64,000 nt of DNA from Pontibacter mangrovi. Lineage in GTDB: Bacteria > Bacteroidota > Bacteroidia > Cytophagales > Hymenobacteraceae. The stretch spans positions 372,001-436,000 of the forward strand of contig NZ_VFRQ01000001.1 in assembly GCF_006385705.1 (NCBI RefSeq), read 5' to 3'. Below are positions 9,151-18,119 of the stretch, one piece after another. The notes beneath the pieces are model-generated. The model made no database searches. It was not told the DNA's origin and saw only the letters and a list, made by a program, of their open reading frames with translations. Made by a program: the position numbers and the translations under genes. Numbering within the stretch: position 1 is the first letter of the stretch; each line of letters starts with the position of its first letter.

Positions 9151-10824
9151 TTAATTCTTCCTTTGCGGAGAACCAGCTGCCATCAGCATATTCTGCACGT
9201 TCTCGTGCTTGGTATAATCAATGGCGGCCATGCCTTGGCTGTCGGTAATAGTCACATCGGCGCCTGCCTGTATCAGAGTCACGATTATCTCAAAGTTGGC
9301 TTCCATCTCACAGGCTACCATCAACGGCGTCTTGCCTTCATTATTTACCACGTTAGGGTTAGCGCCGGCCTGCAGGAGCCGCTCCAGCTCCATAATGCCA
9401 ATGTGCTGCCCGATAGTAGCGTTCAGCGCCTGCGCCAGAACCGTGTTTCCGTCGTTGTCACGAATGTTAGGGTCTGCGCCATGCGCCAGAAGCGTATCTA
9501 GCAGCTGCACCTGCTCCAGTTCATAATACTCCGTGCGGATGCGGGAGCTACTCACGATGTAGTGCAGCGCTGTCTTTCCGTTAGCATCCTGCGCGTTTAC
9601 GTCAGCTCCTTTGCGGAGTAACAGACTGGCCGCTTTCAGGCGGGCCTCCGGCTCATACGCTACGCCGTAGTCCTCCAACAGCATCGGGATGTAGAGGGCG
9701 TGCATCAGCGGTGTGCGGCGCTCCAGGTTCGTTTCATAATCGTCTGGCTGCGCCTGGCTGTTGGGGTCGCCGCCGGCAGCCAAGGCGCGGCTCAGCATCT
9801 CTGGGTCACGTTGAATGGCTGCCACCACCACTTTCTGGTCCGGGGTTTGGTTGATGTAAAGCAGCTGCTCATAGGCATTTCGACTTCCTTTTTCCACAGC
9901 CTTGCGGTACAGGTTGCGCGCTTCGTCTACTCTCACCTCTCCCAGGGTTCCTTCTTCCAGCAGAAGCGCCAGCGTATACATCGCCTCCCGTTCCCCGGCC
10001 TCAACGCCTTTCTTCAGCCAACTCACCGCTTTCTCATAATCCTTGCCTACACCCTCCCCGTTCAGGTACAGGTTGGCAAGGGATGTATAAGACACCACGT
10101 CACCCGCGTCGGCGGCGCGGCGCAGGTAATTGGCGGCTAAACCATAGTTCTGCATTTCGCCATACCCGGTGTAGTACATGCTGCCAAGTATACGGTTGGC
10201 AAAGCCGTCGCCCTCCACTGCTTTCTCACGGATAGTGATAGCGGCCGTACGCATGTGCTGCAGAAAGCGCTGCTCATCATCCTTGTTGCGCAGCGTCATC
10301 AGCTCGGCCATACCCAGATTAGCCAGCACACTGCCACTGTCCAGCGCTGCTTCATAATAAACCCTGGCGGAGTCTCGGCTGGCGGCAAAGTACTCGCCAG
10401 GGTTTTCAACCTGCTTCACTGTGTCGATTTCCACCGAGTCATACTTCAGCTCACGGTACTGGTGCATGCGACCCAGGAAGTATAGCGCGTCATACTCTCC
10501 TTCTGCGGCAGCCTGTCTAAATTTTTCCTGGGCTTTTTGGAAATCCAGGGAAGTATAGTAAAACATCGCCTCATCCATGGCAGGCGTACGCCAAACGTGC
10601 CGTAGCTCTGATATTGACGTTTCAGGCGTTACTGCGGCCGCCGCGGTTGCCCTTTTGGCGGCAGCTACGGCAGAGTCTTTAGCCGCTGTGGATGCGTTTT
10701 CCGCCCCATTTGTCCCGGGGCTGGTTTGCCCAAAGCCTACCGTTCCGAAGCCAAGCAGCAGGCAAAGCATCAGGAGCTTCTTTATACTTTGTGGTTGACT
10801 AGATATAGTATGATGATGTCTCAA
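9151..10824 (-). CDS. Secreted Sel1-repeat and ankyrin-repeat protein
   Basis: The signal peptide KKLLMLCLLLGFGTVGFGQ shows export to the periplasm or surface. An Ala/Ser/Thr-rich stretch follows, then several Sel1-type (short TPR) repeats with ILGSMYYTGYGE, ANYLRRAADAGD and EKAVSWLKKGVEAGE. The last 200 residues carry ankyrin repeats (RTPLMHAL, NAQDANGKTALHYIV, NIRDNDGNTVLAQAL, NNEGKTPLMVAC, ITDSQGMAAIDY). The frame is open to 10926, but a promoter at 10855-10884 would start transcription near 10848, so the start is best placed at TTG 10824, giving 557 residues; TTG 10833 is the alternative. Role unknown: both repeat types are protein-binding scaffolds. It stands alone, divergent from the uvrD-type helicase. 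Confidence 0.8.
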   Translation of the reverse strand: MRHHHTISSQPQSIKKLLMLCLLLGFGTVGFGQTSPGTNGAENASTAAKDSAVAAAKRATAAAAVTPETSISELRHVWRTPAMDEAMFYYTSLDFQKAQEKFRQAAAEGEYDALYFLGRMHQYRELKYDSVEIDTVKQVENPGEYFAASRDSARVYYEAALDSGSVLANLGMAELMTLRNKDDEQRFLQHMRTAAITIREKAVEGDGFANRILGSMYYTGYGEMQNYGLAANYLRRAADAGDVVSYTSLANLYLNGEGVGKDYEKAVSWLKKGVEAGEREAMYTLALLLEEGTLGEVRVDEARNLYRKAVEKGSRNAYEQLLYINQTPDQKVVVAAIQRDPEMLSRALAAGGDPNSQAQPDDYETNLERRTPLMHALYIPMLLEDYGVAYEPEARLKAASLLLRKGADVNAQDANGKTALHYIVSSSRIRTEYYELEQVQLLDTLLAHGADPNIRDNDGNTVLAQALNATIGQHIGIMELERLLQAGANPNVVNNEGKTPLMVACEMEANFEIIVTLIQAGADVTITDSQGMAAIDYTKHENVQNMLMAAGSPQRKN

Positions 10825-10854
10825 GGTATACAAGTTTAGGTTCCGGCGTTCCTG

Positions 10855-10884
10855 CAAAAGTACGCGCATTAGCGCTTTAATCAA
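10855..10884 (-). promoter_or_regulatory. Bacteroidota-type promoter of the Sel1/ankyrin gene
   Basis: On the minus strand TTG (complement of 10882-10884) is followed after exactly 19 bases by TACTTTTG (complement of 10855-10862). The position inside the annotated open frame argues for a shorter protein than the longest reading. Confidence 0.55.
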
Positions 10885-11089
10885 AAATGGCACCAAAACA
10901 GCCTCTAAACGCGGGGGCTCATGCAAATCTTATACTTGCCCTGAAGCTAAACGCTTTAGGCTCAGAAGGTGTTCCTCTTGTACGGGCTTCATACTTTGTG
11001 CCGCAGCAGGCATAAGTTACAGGAAGCGGTTCAGAAAAAGGAATTGTATTCGTAAATTGCATAGATTTTAAGCACGCGGAAGAGAAAAG

Positions 11090-13339
11090 ATGGATTATAT
11101 CAGCTTACTGAACGAGTCGCAGCGCGCGGCGGTACTGCACACCGATGGGCCAGCCATGATCATAGCGGGCGCCGGCTCCGGCAAAACAAGAGTTTTAACT
11201 TACCGGATCGCCCACCTGATCAGCCAGGGCGTTGACCCCTTTAACATACTGGCCCTGACCTTTACCAACAAGGCGGCCAAGGAAATGCGCCACCGTATCG
11301 AAAAGGTGATCGGCAACGAGGCCAAAAACATCTGGATGGGCACCTTTCACTCGGTGTTCTCGCGCATCCTGCGCGCCGAGGCCGACAAGATCGGCTACCC
11401 GAAAAGCTTCACCATTTACGACACCGACGACTCCAAGACGCTTATTCGCAACATCGTGAAGGAGCTGAATCTGGACGACAAGCTATACAAGCCGAACGTG
11501 GTGCTGGGGCGAATCTCGGCAGCCAAGAACAAGCTCATCTCGGTAAAGCAGTACCTCAACGACCCGGTGATACAGGCGGACGACGAGGCAGCCATGCGCC
11601 CGAAGATCGGCAAGATCTACGAGATGTACCAGAACCGCTGCTTTCGCGCCGGCGCCATGGATTTCGACGATTTGCTGTTCAACACCAACGTGCTGTTTAA
11701 AGACCACCCGGACGCGCTGAATAAGTACCAGAATATCTTTAAGTTTGTGATGGTGGACGAGTACCAGGACACGAACTATTCGCAGTACCTGATCACCAGA
11801 AAGCTGGCGGCCCAGAACCGCAACATTGTGGTGGTGGGTGATGATGCACAGTCGATCTACGCCTTCCGTGGGGCCGACATCCAGAACATCCTCAACTTTG
11901 AGCGCGACTACCCGGAGCTGCAGGTGTTTAAGCTGGAGCAGAACTACCGCTCCACCAAGAACATCGTGAACGCCGCCAATTCGGTTATCAAGAACAACTC
12001 GGCCCAGTTGAAGAAAGATGTTTATACCGACAACGAACAGGGCCCGCTGATCGAGGTGATAAAGGCAAACTCCGATAACGAGGAGGGCAAATTGGTGGCC
12101 ACCACCATTTTCGAGGAGAAAATGAGCAACCACCTCTCCTACGACGACTTCGCCATACTTTACCGCACCAACGCGCAGTCCCGTGCTATGGAGGAGGCGC
12201 TGCGCCGCATGAACATCAAGTATAAGATCATCGGCGGCCTGTCGTTCTACCAGCGCAAGGAGATAAAGGACCTGATCGCCTACCTGCGCCTGACGGTGAA
12301 CCCGAACGATGAGCAGGCGCTGCGCCGCGTGATCAATTACCCCAAGCGCGGCATCGGCGAAACAACCGAGCAGCGGCTTTTTGTAACGGCCAATGACACG
12401 AACCACAGTGTATGGGAGGTAGTACAGAACGCCTCCGAGTTTCTGGGCAACCGCGTGGGCACGACCATCGAGAACTTTTCGATCATGATCCGCGACTTTG
12501 CCCGCATTGCCGAGAACAGCGACGCCTTTGAGGTGGCCAAGCACATTGCCAAGCACTCGGGTATTGTAGACGAGTTGTACCAGGATAAAACCGTAGAGGG
12601 CCTGGCACGTTATGAGAACATACAGGAGTTGCTGAACGGTATAAAAGAGTATGTGGATGACCCGGAGAAGGAAGACAAGAGCCTGTCTTCCTTCCTGCAG
12701 GACATTGCCCTGGTGACCGATGCCGATACCAAAGCCGATGACGACGGAGAGTTTGTGACGCTGATGACGATCCACTCGGCCAAGGGCCTGGAGTTTAAGA
12801 ACGTGTTTATCGTGGGAATGGAGGAGAACCTCTTCCCGAGCCAGATGATGCTCAACTCCCGCGCCGATTTGGAGGAGGAGCGCCGCCTGTTTTACGTGGC
12901 CATCACCCGTGCCGAGAAAAAACTATACTTAACCTACGCCACCAGCCGTTACCAATGGGGTAACCTGCGGGCCTGCGAGAAGAGCCGCTTCCTCGACGAG
13001 ATCGACCCGAAGTACATCAACTTTAAGTATGGCGAGAGCCAATCCGGCGGAGGAAACGTTTTCAACCGCGTGCTGCAGCGCAAGAGCAGCATCAGCAGTC
13101 TGGTGCAGCCGCCGGCCCGCAAGCAGGCAGCCACGGCTTACACCGCCCCTGCCGACTTTAAGCCCAGCGACACCTCCAGCCTGGCGGCAGGCATGAAGGT
13201 GGAGCACCCTAAGTTCGGTTTCGGCGTAGTAACCAAGATGGACACGCAGGGCAACAGCACCAAAGCCATTATCAACTTTGATGAGGTGGGCGAGAAAACC
13301 CTGCTCCTGAGCTTTGCGAAGCTGCGCATACATGAATAA
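11090..13339 (+). CDS. uvrD: ATP-dependent 3'-5' DNA helicase, UvrD/PcrA family
   Basis: Superfamily 1A helicase of 749 residues for DNA repair and replication-fork upkeep. All motifs are in order: Walker A GAGSGKT (27-33), LALTFTNKAAKEMR, Walker B VMVDEYQDTN, VVGDDAQSIYAFRGA, LEQNYRST, VTLMTIHSAKGLEF and YVAITRAEKK. The C-terminal 50 residues, starting MKVEHPKFGFG, form the Tudor-like domain found in PcrA/UvrD proteins, which in some relatives contacts RNA polymerase. The gene is monocistronic in appearance, with a palindromic AT-rich spacer behind it. I cannot separate uvrD from pcrA by sequence alone. Confidence 0.95.
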   Translation: MDYISLLNESQRAAVLHTDGPAMIIAGAGSGKTRVLTYRIAHLISQGVDPFNILALTFTNKAAKEMRHRIEKVIGNEAKNIWMGTFHSVFSRILRAEADKIGYPKSFTIYDTDDSKTLIRNIVKELNLDDKLYKPNVVLGRISAAKNKLISVKQYLNDPVIQADDEAAMRPKIGKIYEMYQNRCFRAGAMDFDDLLFNTNVLFKDHPDALNKYQNIFKFVMVDEYQDTNYSQYLITRKLAAQNRNIVVVGDDAQSIYAFRGADIQNILNFERDYPELQVFKLEQNYRSTKNIVNAANSVIKNNSAQLKKDVYTDNEQGPLIEVIKANSDNEEGKLVATTIFEEKMSNHLSYDDFAILYRTNAQSRAMEEALRRMNIKYKIIGGLSFYQRKEIKDLIAYLRLTVNPNDEQALRRVINYPKRGIGETTEQRLFVTANDTNHSVWEVVQNASEFLGNRVGTTIENFSIMIRDFARIAENSDAFEVAKHIAKHSGIVDELYQDKTVEGLARYENIQELLNGIKEYVDDPEKEDKSLSSFLQDIALVTDADTKADDDGEFVTLMTIHSAKGLEFKNVFIVGMEENLFPSQMMLNSRADLEEERRLFYVAITRAEKKLYLTYATSRYQWGNLRACEKSRFLDEIDPKYINFKYGESQSGGGNVFNRVLQRKSSISSLVQPPARKQAATAYTAPADFKPSDTSSLAAGMKVEHPKFGFGVVTKMDTQGNSTKAIINFDEVGEKTLLLSFAKLRIHE

Positions 13340-13500
13340 TTAGAAATTTATGAATTAGAAATTGAAGCTCTGAGTTTGGTCGGTCCTACCCTAAACGCAT
13401 GTAATTCCTCAAAACTTCTAACTTGAATTTCGTAATTCATAGGTGCACCTGGTGCATTGTTTACCATTTCTAATTTCTAATTCCTAATTTTGAACTCATA
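13340..13500 (+). repeat. AT-rich palindromic spacer related to the element at 6435-6536
   Basis: The left part has AATTAGAAATT words in tandem and the right part TTTCTAATTTCTAATTCC, the reverse complement of the same word. A second inverted pair (TGAATTAGAAATT on the left, CGTAATTCATAGG on the right) and a small GGTGCACCTGGTGC palindrome lie between. No gene fits in it. Confidence 0.55.
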
Positions 13501-13511
13501 AATAAGATATA

Positions 13512-14162
13512 ATGGAAGCGAGTACTACCTTTAAACAAGAGCTTTTGCTGCGCGAGTATGGCCGCAACGTGCAGGACCTGGTAAACTACATCACCAAGGT
13601 TCAGGACCGCAGAGAGCGCACCCGCCTATCGCAGCTGCTCATCAACCTGATGGCCAAGCTGAACCCGCAACTGCGCGACACGCAGGACTACCAGCAGAAG
13701 CTTTGGAACCACCTGTTCGTGATGTCAGGCTCAACGCTGGATGTGGACTCCCCTTACCCGCTGAGCGCGATGGAGTACCTCAACGATAAGCCACAGCCGA
13801 TGGAGTACCCACTGGAAACACCAAAATATAAGCATTACGGTCAGAACGTGGAGCTTCTGATACAACGCGCCACTGAACTTACTGATCCTAAAGAGCGGGA
13901 AGCTGCCATTGTTTCTATTGGCAAACTCATGAAGACTCTTTACAGGTCCTATAACAAAGAAAACATCACGGATGACGTGATATTAGGCGATATCAGAGAC
14001 ATCTCCAAAGGGCAGCTGGACATGAACCTGCAGTATATTGAAAGCAATAACCTGTTTGAGTCTAACGTGAAGCAGGATGGCGGCCACCACCAGCAGCGCT
14101 CGCAAAACCAGGGCCCGAGAAATAAAAAAAGTAACCGTTCCTCTAATCAAAGAAATAAGTAA
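13512..14162 (+). CDS. DUF4290 family protein
   Basis: A 216-residue soluble protein of a Bacteroidota-specific family of unknown function. The first 170 residues are helical and contain EYGRNVQDLVNY, RRERTRLSQLLINLM and a second, similar half with KHYGQNVELLIQRA and EREAAIVSIGKLMK, suggesting an internal duplication. The last 35 residues are low-complexity His, Gln, Asn, Arg and Lys, likely disordered and perhaps nucleic-acid binding. It is three bases upstream of murA, a pairing conserved in the phylum, which hints at a link with cell-wall precursor synthesis but does not prove it. Confidence 0.85.
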   Translation: MEASTTFKQELLLREYGRNVQDLVNYITKVQDRRERTRLSQLLINLMAKLNPQLRDTQDYQQKLWNHLFVMSGSTLDVDSPYPLSAMEYLNDKPQPMEYPLETPKYKHYGQNVELLIQRATELTDPKEREAAIVSIGKLMKTLYRSYNKENITDDVILGDIRDISKGQLDMNLQYIESNNLFESNVKQDGGHHQQRSQNQGPRNKKSNRSSNQRNK

Positions 14163-14165
14163 TAG

Positions 14166-15470
14166 ATGGCTTCTTTTGAAGTAATTGGCGGCAACAAGCT
14201 ACGAGGCGATATTTATCCGCAGGGTGCTAAAAACGAGGCCTTGCAGATCCTCTGCGCCGTATTGCTGACCCCAGAACCTGTAGTAATCTCCAATGTGCCG
14301 GACATCCGGGACGTAAATAAACTGATCGAGCTGCTGCGCGACATGGGTGTAAAGGTGGAGCGCAACGCCCCCGGCACCTATACGTTCCAGGCAGATGACA
14401 TCAACCTGGATTACCTGAAAACAGAACAGTTTGTAGAGCAGGGCCGGGCTATCCGGGGCTCTGTCATGATTGTTGGCCCCCTTTTGGCCCGCTATGGTGA
14501 AGCGAAGATGCCTAAACCAGGCGGCGATAAGATCGGCCGCCGCAGACTGGACACGCATTTTATAGGTCTGGAAAAGCTGGGAGCAAAGTTCAACTTTGAC
14601 ACGCCCGACATCTTCTATAGCGCCAAGGCACATCAGCTAAAAGGCACCTATATGCTGCTGGATGAGGCCTCTGTAACCGGCACCGCCAACATTTTGATGG
14701 CTGCCGTGCTGGCCGAAGGCACCACCACTATTTACAACGCCGCCTGCGAGCCATACGTGCAGCAGCTGAGCCGCATGCTGAACCGCATGGGCGCAAAGAT
14801 AAGCGGCATCGGCTCTAACCTATTGGTAGTAGAGGGCGTGGAAAAACTGGGCGGCACTGAGCACCGCATGCTGCCCGATATGATCGAAATTGGCTCCTTT
14901 ATAGGTATGGCCGCCATGACAGGCTCTGAGATCACCATCAAAGACTGTCAGATTCCGGAGCTGGGCTTAATACCGGATACATTCCGTCGATTGGGCATAA
15001 AGATGGAGTTCAGAGGCGATGATATCTTTATTCCGGAGCAGGACCGCTACGAAGTGGATACTTATATTGACGGCAGCATCCTGACCATTTCAGACCATAC
15101 CTGGCCGGGCCTGACGCCTGACCTGCTGAGCGTGGCGCTGGTAACGGCGACCCAGGCCAAAGGAACTGTGCTCATCCACCAGAAAATGTTCGAGAGCCGC
15201 CTGTTCTTCGTAGACAAGCTGATCGACATGGGCGCCCAGATCATACTTTGTGACCCCCACCGCGCCACTGTTATAGGGCAGAACAAGCAGGTGCCGTTGC
15301 GCGGCATCCGCATGACCTCTCCTGACATTCGTGCCGGTGTGGCCCTGCTCATCGCAGCCCTCTCGGCCGAAGGCAAAAGCATCATCGACAACGTGGAGCA
15401 GATAGACCGCGGCTACCAGAACATCGACGGCCGCCTGAATGCGCTGGGTGCGCAGATCAGACGAATATAG
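14166..15470 (+). CDS. murA: UDP-N-acetylglucosamine 1-carboxyvinyltransferase (Cys-to-Asp variant)
   Basis: First committed step of peptidoglycan synthesis: transfer of enolpyruvate from PEP to UDP-GlcNAc. At 434 residues it has the two inverted alpha/beta repeats of EPSP-synthase-like enzymes. KNEALQILCAVLL holds the conserved KN pair (22-23), and DIRAGVALLIAALSAEG and DRGYQNIDGRLNALGA are in the C-terminal half. At the active-site loop the sequence is PKPGGDKIGRRRLD: Asp121 occupies the place of the usual Cys (Cys115 in E. coli). Enzymes with Asp here are known to be active but insensitive to fosfomycin. It is co-transcribed with the DUF4290 gene, and a terminator follows at 15496-15530. 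Confidence 0.95.
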   Translation: MASFEVIGGNKLRGDIYPQGAKNEALQILCAVLLTPEPVVISNVPDIRDVNKLIELLRDMGVKVERNAPGTYTFQADDINLDYLKTEQFVEQGRAIRGSVMIVGPLLARYGEAKMPKPGGDKIGRRRLDTHFIGLEKLGAKFNFDTPDIFYSAKAHQLKGTYMLLDEASVTGTANILMAAVLAEGTTTIYNAACEPYVQQLSRMLNRMGAKISGIGSNLLVVEGVEKLGGTEHRMLPDMIEIGSFIGMAAMTGSEITIKDCQIPELGLIPDTFRRLGIKMEFRGDDIFIPEQDRYEVDTYIDGSILTISDHTWPGLTPDLLSVALVTATQAKGTVLIHQKMFESRLFFVDKLIDMGAQIILCDPHRATVIGQNKQVPLRGIRMTSPDIRAGVALLIAALSAEGKSIIDNVEQIDRGYQNIDGRLNALGAQIRRI

Positions 15471-15495
15471 ATAGATACAACATCATACTTTTTTC

Positions 15496-15530
15496 AAAGG
15501 GGTGCCTTAAACAGGTGCCCCTTTCTTTTT
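15496..15530 (+). terminator. Terminator after murA
   Basis: AAAGGGGTGCC (15496-15506) pairs with GGTGCCCCTTT (15513-15523) through two G-T pairs, and CTTTTT follows. Confidence 0.7.
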
Positions 15531-15549
15531 GAGCTCACCGCCTATTTTA

Positions 15550-15579
15550 TTGACATATACCTGTTTATCTTTATATTTG
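15550..15579 (+). promoter_or_regulatory. Bacteroidota-type promoter of the beta-barrel-like protein gene
   Basis: TTGAC (TTG at 15550-15552) is followed after exactly 19 bases by TATATTTG (15572-15579). Transcription should start near 15586, about 20 bases before the ATG at 15606. Confidence 0.65.
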
Positions 15580-15605
15580 GGGATTCAAAACCAACCAATC
15601 TTTTT

Positions 15606-16679
15606 ATGAAGTACAAACTTTTACTCTTTGTTTTATTTCTTTTCTCCCTTTCCGCTCAAGCGCAAATTAACAACGAACCTGGTACCGTCTACCTCGCTGA
15701 TGGAAAAGAAATCTCCGGAAAAATAAGCTACTATGTTGACGACCCGAATAACATTGCCTTCTATGACATGGAGGGGAATAAAACCGCCTTCACACCGGAT
15801 CAGATAAGGGAAGTAAAGCTGTTCAACGGCAAACGCTTTATCACCAAAACCTATAAAGATGAGTGGAAAGAGCAGGACCTGCTGCTGCAGGCCATACTGC
15901 TCACGGACAATAAAATAAGCCTTTTTAAGCAAGATGGAGCGAACACCGCATACTTTGTATCAAAAGGAGATGCGTTGCACAAGCTTGAAAACAATAAGCT
16001 GACGCAAAGGACAGAGGACGGCAGCAATTACAGGAATTACGATCATCAGTACATCGTGACGCTGACCCTACTGATGGAGGACCGGTTCGACCTGACTCAG
16101 AAACTACAGGAAATTGAGCTGGAGGAGGAGGATCTTACCGAAATCCTCACGGAGTATGCAGAAGGGGAAGTGAGTTATTACATGGTCACAAATAAAAAGT
16201 CCAAGGGAGAACCGTATACGTCGGTTTTTACGCAGTACAGCAATTACGCTACGTATTATGGCGAAGAAACCGAAAAGAATTCCTTTGGCGTTATCCTGGG
16301 CTTACAATACCATTTTGCCCAGAATGGGCGGGGCTCTCTCAAGTTCTCCTTCGACCGTAGCGCCTATAAGTATGAGACGAGGAATGAGAATGTTTTTAGC
16401 TTCTCAACCCGGTACCAGTATGAGCTGATTCAGCAGGAAAAGTTTAACTTTTACATAAATGCCCACTTGTTTGACCTGAGCTGGTATTCCATGGAGAATT
16501 TTGAAACTAAGACCAGTTCAAAAGGCTTTTCCCCTGTGCTGCGCCTTAGTCCTGGCCTTGGCTTTGAGTATAAACCGACAAAAAATTTCGCTGTGTTTGC
16601 CGAGCTAAACCACATGCTGCAAATGGAGCACTACCCCAAAAACAACAGCATCGGGCTGAAGTATAGCTTCATCAAATAG
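15606..16679 (+). CDS. Exported protein with predicted outer-membrane beta-barrel C terminus
   Basis: The 357-residue protein begins with a clear signal peptide (KLLLFVLFLFSLSAQAQ, cut before about residue 20). The N-terminal third (GTVYLADGKEISGKISYY, ending NKTAFTPDQI) looks like a small beta domain seen in Bacteroidota envelope proteins. The last 150 residues alternate polar and aromatic positions (SFGVILGLQYHF, GSLKFSFDRSAYKY, FSFSTRYQYEL, FNFYINAHLF, NFAVFAELNHMLQM, NSIGLKYSFIK), typical of beta-barrel strands ending in an aromatic-rich terminus. I do not recognise a named family. It has its own promoter and terminator, so it is a single-gene unit between murA and arsC. Confidence 0.7.
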   Translation: MKYKLLLFVLFLFSLSAQAQINNEPGTVYLADGKEISGKISYYVDDPNNIAFYDMEGNKTAFTPDQIREVKLFNGKRFITKTYKDEWKEQDLLLQAILLTDNKISLFKQDGANTAYFVSKGDALHKLENNKLTQRTEDGSNYRNYDHQYIVTLTLLMEDRFDLTQKLQEIELEEEDLTEILTEYAEGEVSYYMVTNKKSKGEPYTSVFTQYSNYATYYGEETEKNSFGVILGLQYHFAQNGRGSLKFSFDRSAYKYETRNENVFSFSTRYQYELIQQEKFNFYINAHLFDLSWYSMENFETKTSSKGFSPVLRLSPGLGFEYKPTKNFAVFAELNHMLQMEHYPKNNSIGLKYSFIK

Positions 16680-16695
16680 CTTACATACTGCCCAT

Positions 16696-16740
16696 AAACT
16701 GAAAGAGCATCCTTCGCGGGATGCTCTTTCAGTTTATACT
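16696..16740. terminator. Bidirectional terminator between convergent genes
   Basis: AAACTGAAAGAGCATCC (16696-16712) pairs perfectly with its complement (16719-16735) around a six-base loop; flanking A and T bases serve both directions. Confidence 0.85.
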
Positions 16741-16749
16741 TTGTCCTTC

Positions 16750-17091
16750 TTACAATAAATCTAGCACGTTCTCTGGTGGGCGGCCCAGCACGGCTTTGTT
16801 GTCCTTCACCACAATCGGGCGCTCGATCAGCACGGGGTGCTCCACCATGGCCTGTATCCATTCCTCGTCTGTGAACTCCTTGCCTTTATACTTATCCTTA
16901 TAGACCGTCTCGCCTTTGCGCAGCAGTTGCTCGGGCTTCATGTTCAGCTTCTGCAGGATGACGCGCAGCTCGTCGGCAGTGGGAGGTGTTTTCAGGTATT
17001 CTACCACCTCTGCCTCCTGCCCTGCCTGATTAATTAGGTCCAGTGTCTGCCGGCTTTTGCTGCAGCGGCTGTTATGGTATATTTTCAGCAT
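16750..17091 (-). CDS. arsC: ArsC/Spx-superfamily protein, probable arsenate reductase
   Basis: A 113-residue thioredoxin-fold protein. HNSRCSKSRQTLDLI places Cys10 at the reactive position of glutaredoxin-linked ArsC. LRKGETVYK, an ERPIVV segment with a conserved Arg, and the closing GRPPENVLDLL are typical of the ArsC family. The known reaction is reduction of arsenate with glutathione and glutaredoxin. No arsR, efflux pump or other arsenic gene is nearby and the neighbours are unrelated, so the in vivo substrate is uncertain. Many Bacteroidota lack glutathione, so a different thiol partner is possible. A YffB-like relative of unknown substrate is the main alternative. Confidence 0.8.
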   Translation of the reverse strand: MLKIYHNSRCSKSRQTLDLINQAGQEAEVVEYLKTPPTADELRVILQKLNMKPEQLLRKGETVYKDKYKGKEFTDEEWIQAMVEHPVLIERPIVVKDNKAVLGRPPENVLDLL

Positions 17092-17213
17092 ATCATGTTT
17101 AGTATAGAGGTATGAAGGTACAAAATCAGAAGTAGAACTGCCACAAAAAACATAGCACTACATCCGGGCAAATATGTAATTTAGCCCGATAAACATGCAC
17201 AAGTATAAAAACT

Positions 17214-17981
17214 ATGAAAAAACAATTGATGAATGCTGGCAGCGTATTACTGCTATGCCTGGGCCTGTTGCCTTTGCTGGGCTGTGCCACTTCTTCTTCC
17301 CATAAGTATAAATCAGGCCACGAGGTGGTCAAGGCCATGCACGAGCGCTGGCAAGGCAAATGGTACCCTAACTTTCAGTTTGAGCAGCGCGCCATCTTTT
17401 ACGAAAACGACAAAGTAATGAAAGAGGAAGTATGGCAGGAGCTTTACAGCCAACCCGGTCAGCTGCACATCCGCTTCGGGGGGTTTGATAGCGGCAACGG
17501 CGTTATCTTTTCGCAGGACTCCGTTTACCAGTTTAAAAACGACAGCCTGGCAAGAAAAGCCGCGCAAATACACCCGCTCGTACTGCTCTGCTTCGACGTA
17601 TACTTCTACCAGCCCAAGGAAACAGTGGCCAAGCTACAGCAGCTGCAGTTTGACCTTGATAAGCTGCACGAAACAGAGTGGCAAGGCCGCAAAGTATATG
17701 TGGTTGGTGCTTCCTCAGACCAGGACACCAGCAGCAATCGGTTTTGGGTGGATAAAGAGCGGCTGTATGTGCTGCGCGTGGTTACCAACCACAGCGGCAC
17801 CGTGCGCGACGTAGAGATAAACAATTACCAGGAAATCGAGCACAACTGGGTAGCCACCGAGATCGTTTTTAAAACGGACGGCAAAACAACGCTGAAAGAG
17901 GAATACTTTAACATCAGCTTCCCGGCGAAAGTAAACTCAGACTGGTTTGAGCCGGACAACTTCCCGAACACCCGCTGGTAA
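17214..17981 (+). CDS. Lipoprotein of unknown function, LolA-like by pattern
   Basis: The 255-residue protein has a lipoprotein signal (MKKQLMNAGSVLLLCLGLL, lipobox PLLGC with Cys24). The mature part reads as a beta-rich domain: HERWQGKWYPNFQF, EVWQELYSQPGQLHIRF, then DSVYQFKNDSLA, GRKVYVVGA, NRFWVDKERLYVLRVV and YQEIEHNWVATEI. The order, a curved sheet with a substrate-coat-like LRV strand, resembles LolA/LolB-type outer-membrane lipoprotein sorting folds, but identity is too low for me to name it. Anchoring in the outer or inner membrane cannot be told from the residue after Cys24 with confidence. A terminator directly follows the stop codon. Confidence 0.7.
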   Translation: MKKQLMNAGSVLLLCLGLLPLLGCATSSSHKYKSGHEVVKAMHERWQGKWYPNFQFEQRAIFYENDKVMKEEVWQELYSQPGQLHIRFGGFDSGNGVIFSQDSVYQFKNDSLARKAAQIHPLVLLCFDVYFYQPKETVAKLQQLQFDLDKLHETEWQGRKVYVVGASSDQDTSSNRFWVDKERLYVLRVVTNHSGTVRDVEINNYQEIEHNWVATEIVFKTDGKTTLKEEYFNISFPAKVNSDWFEPDNFPNTRW

Positions 17982-17986
17982 AAAAG

Positions 17987-18020
17987 AAAGCCGCTGAAAC
18001 CCAAATCAGCGGCTTTTTCG
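17987..18020 (+). terminator. Terminator after the 17214 lipoprotein gene
   Basis: AAAGCCGCTGA (17987-17997) pairs with TCAGCGGCTTT (18006-18016) around an eight-base loop, followed by TTTCG. Confidence 0.8.
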
Positions 18021-18119
18021 TGCTGCAGGTGAGCCTATAGCACTTCTTTTAAAAAAACTGAGACCCACAGGGTAGCAGCTTAGTCATCTGGAATTAAAAA
18101 CTAATCAAAACTATTATTA

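Noticed and set aside
11483..12775. 430-codon open frame on the minus strand opposite the helicase gene
   Set aside because: Its codons mirror those of the helicase, its product is rich in His, Val and Leu without any known motif, and the helicase has every family motif.
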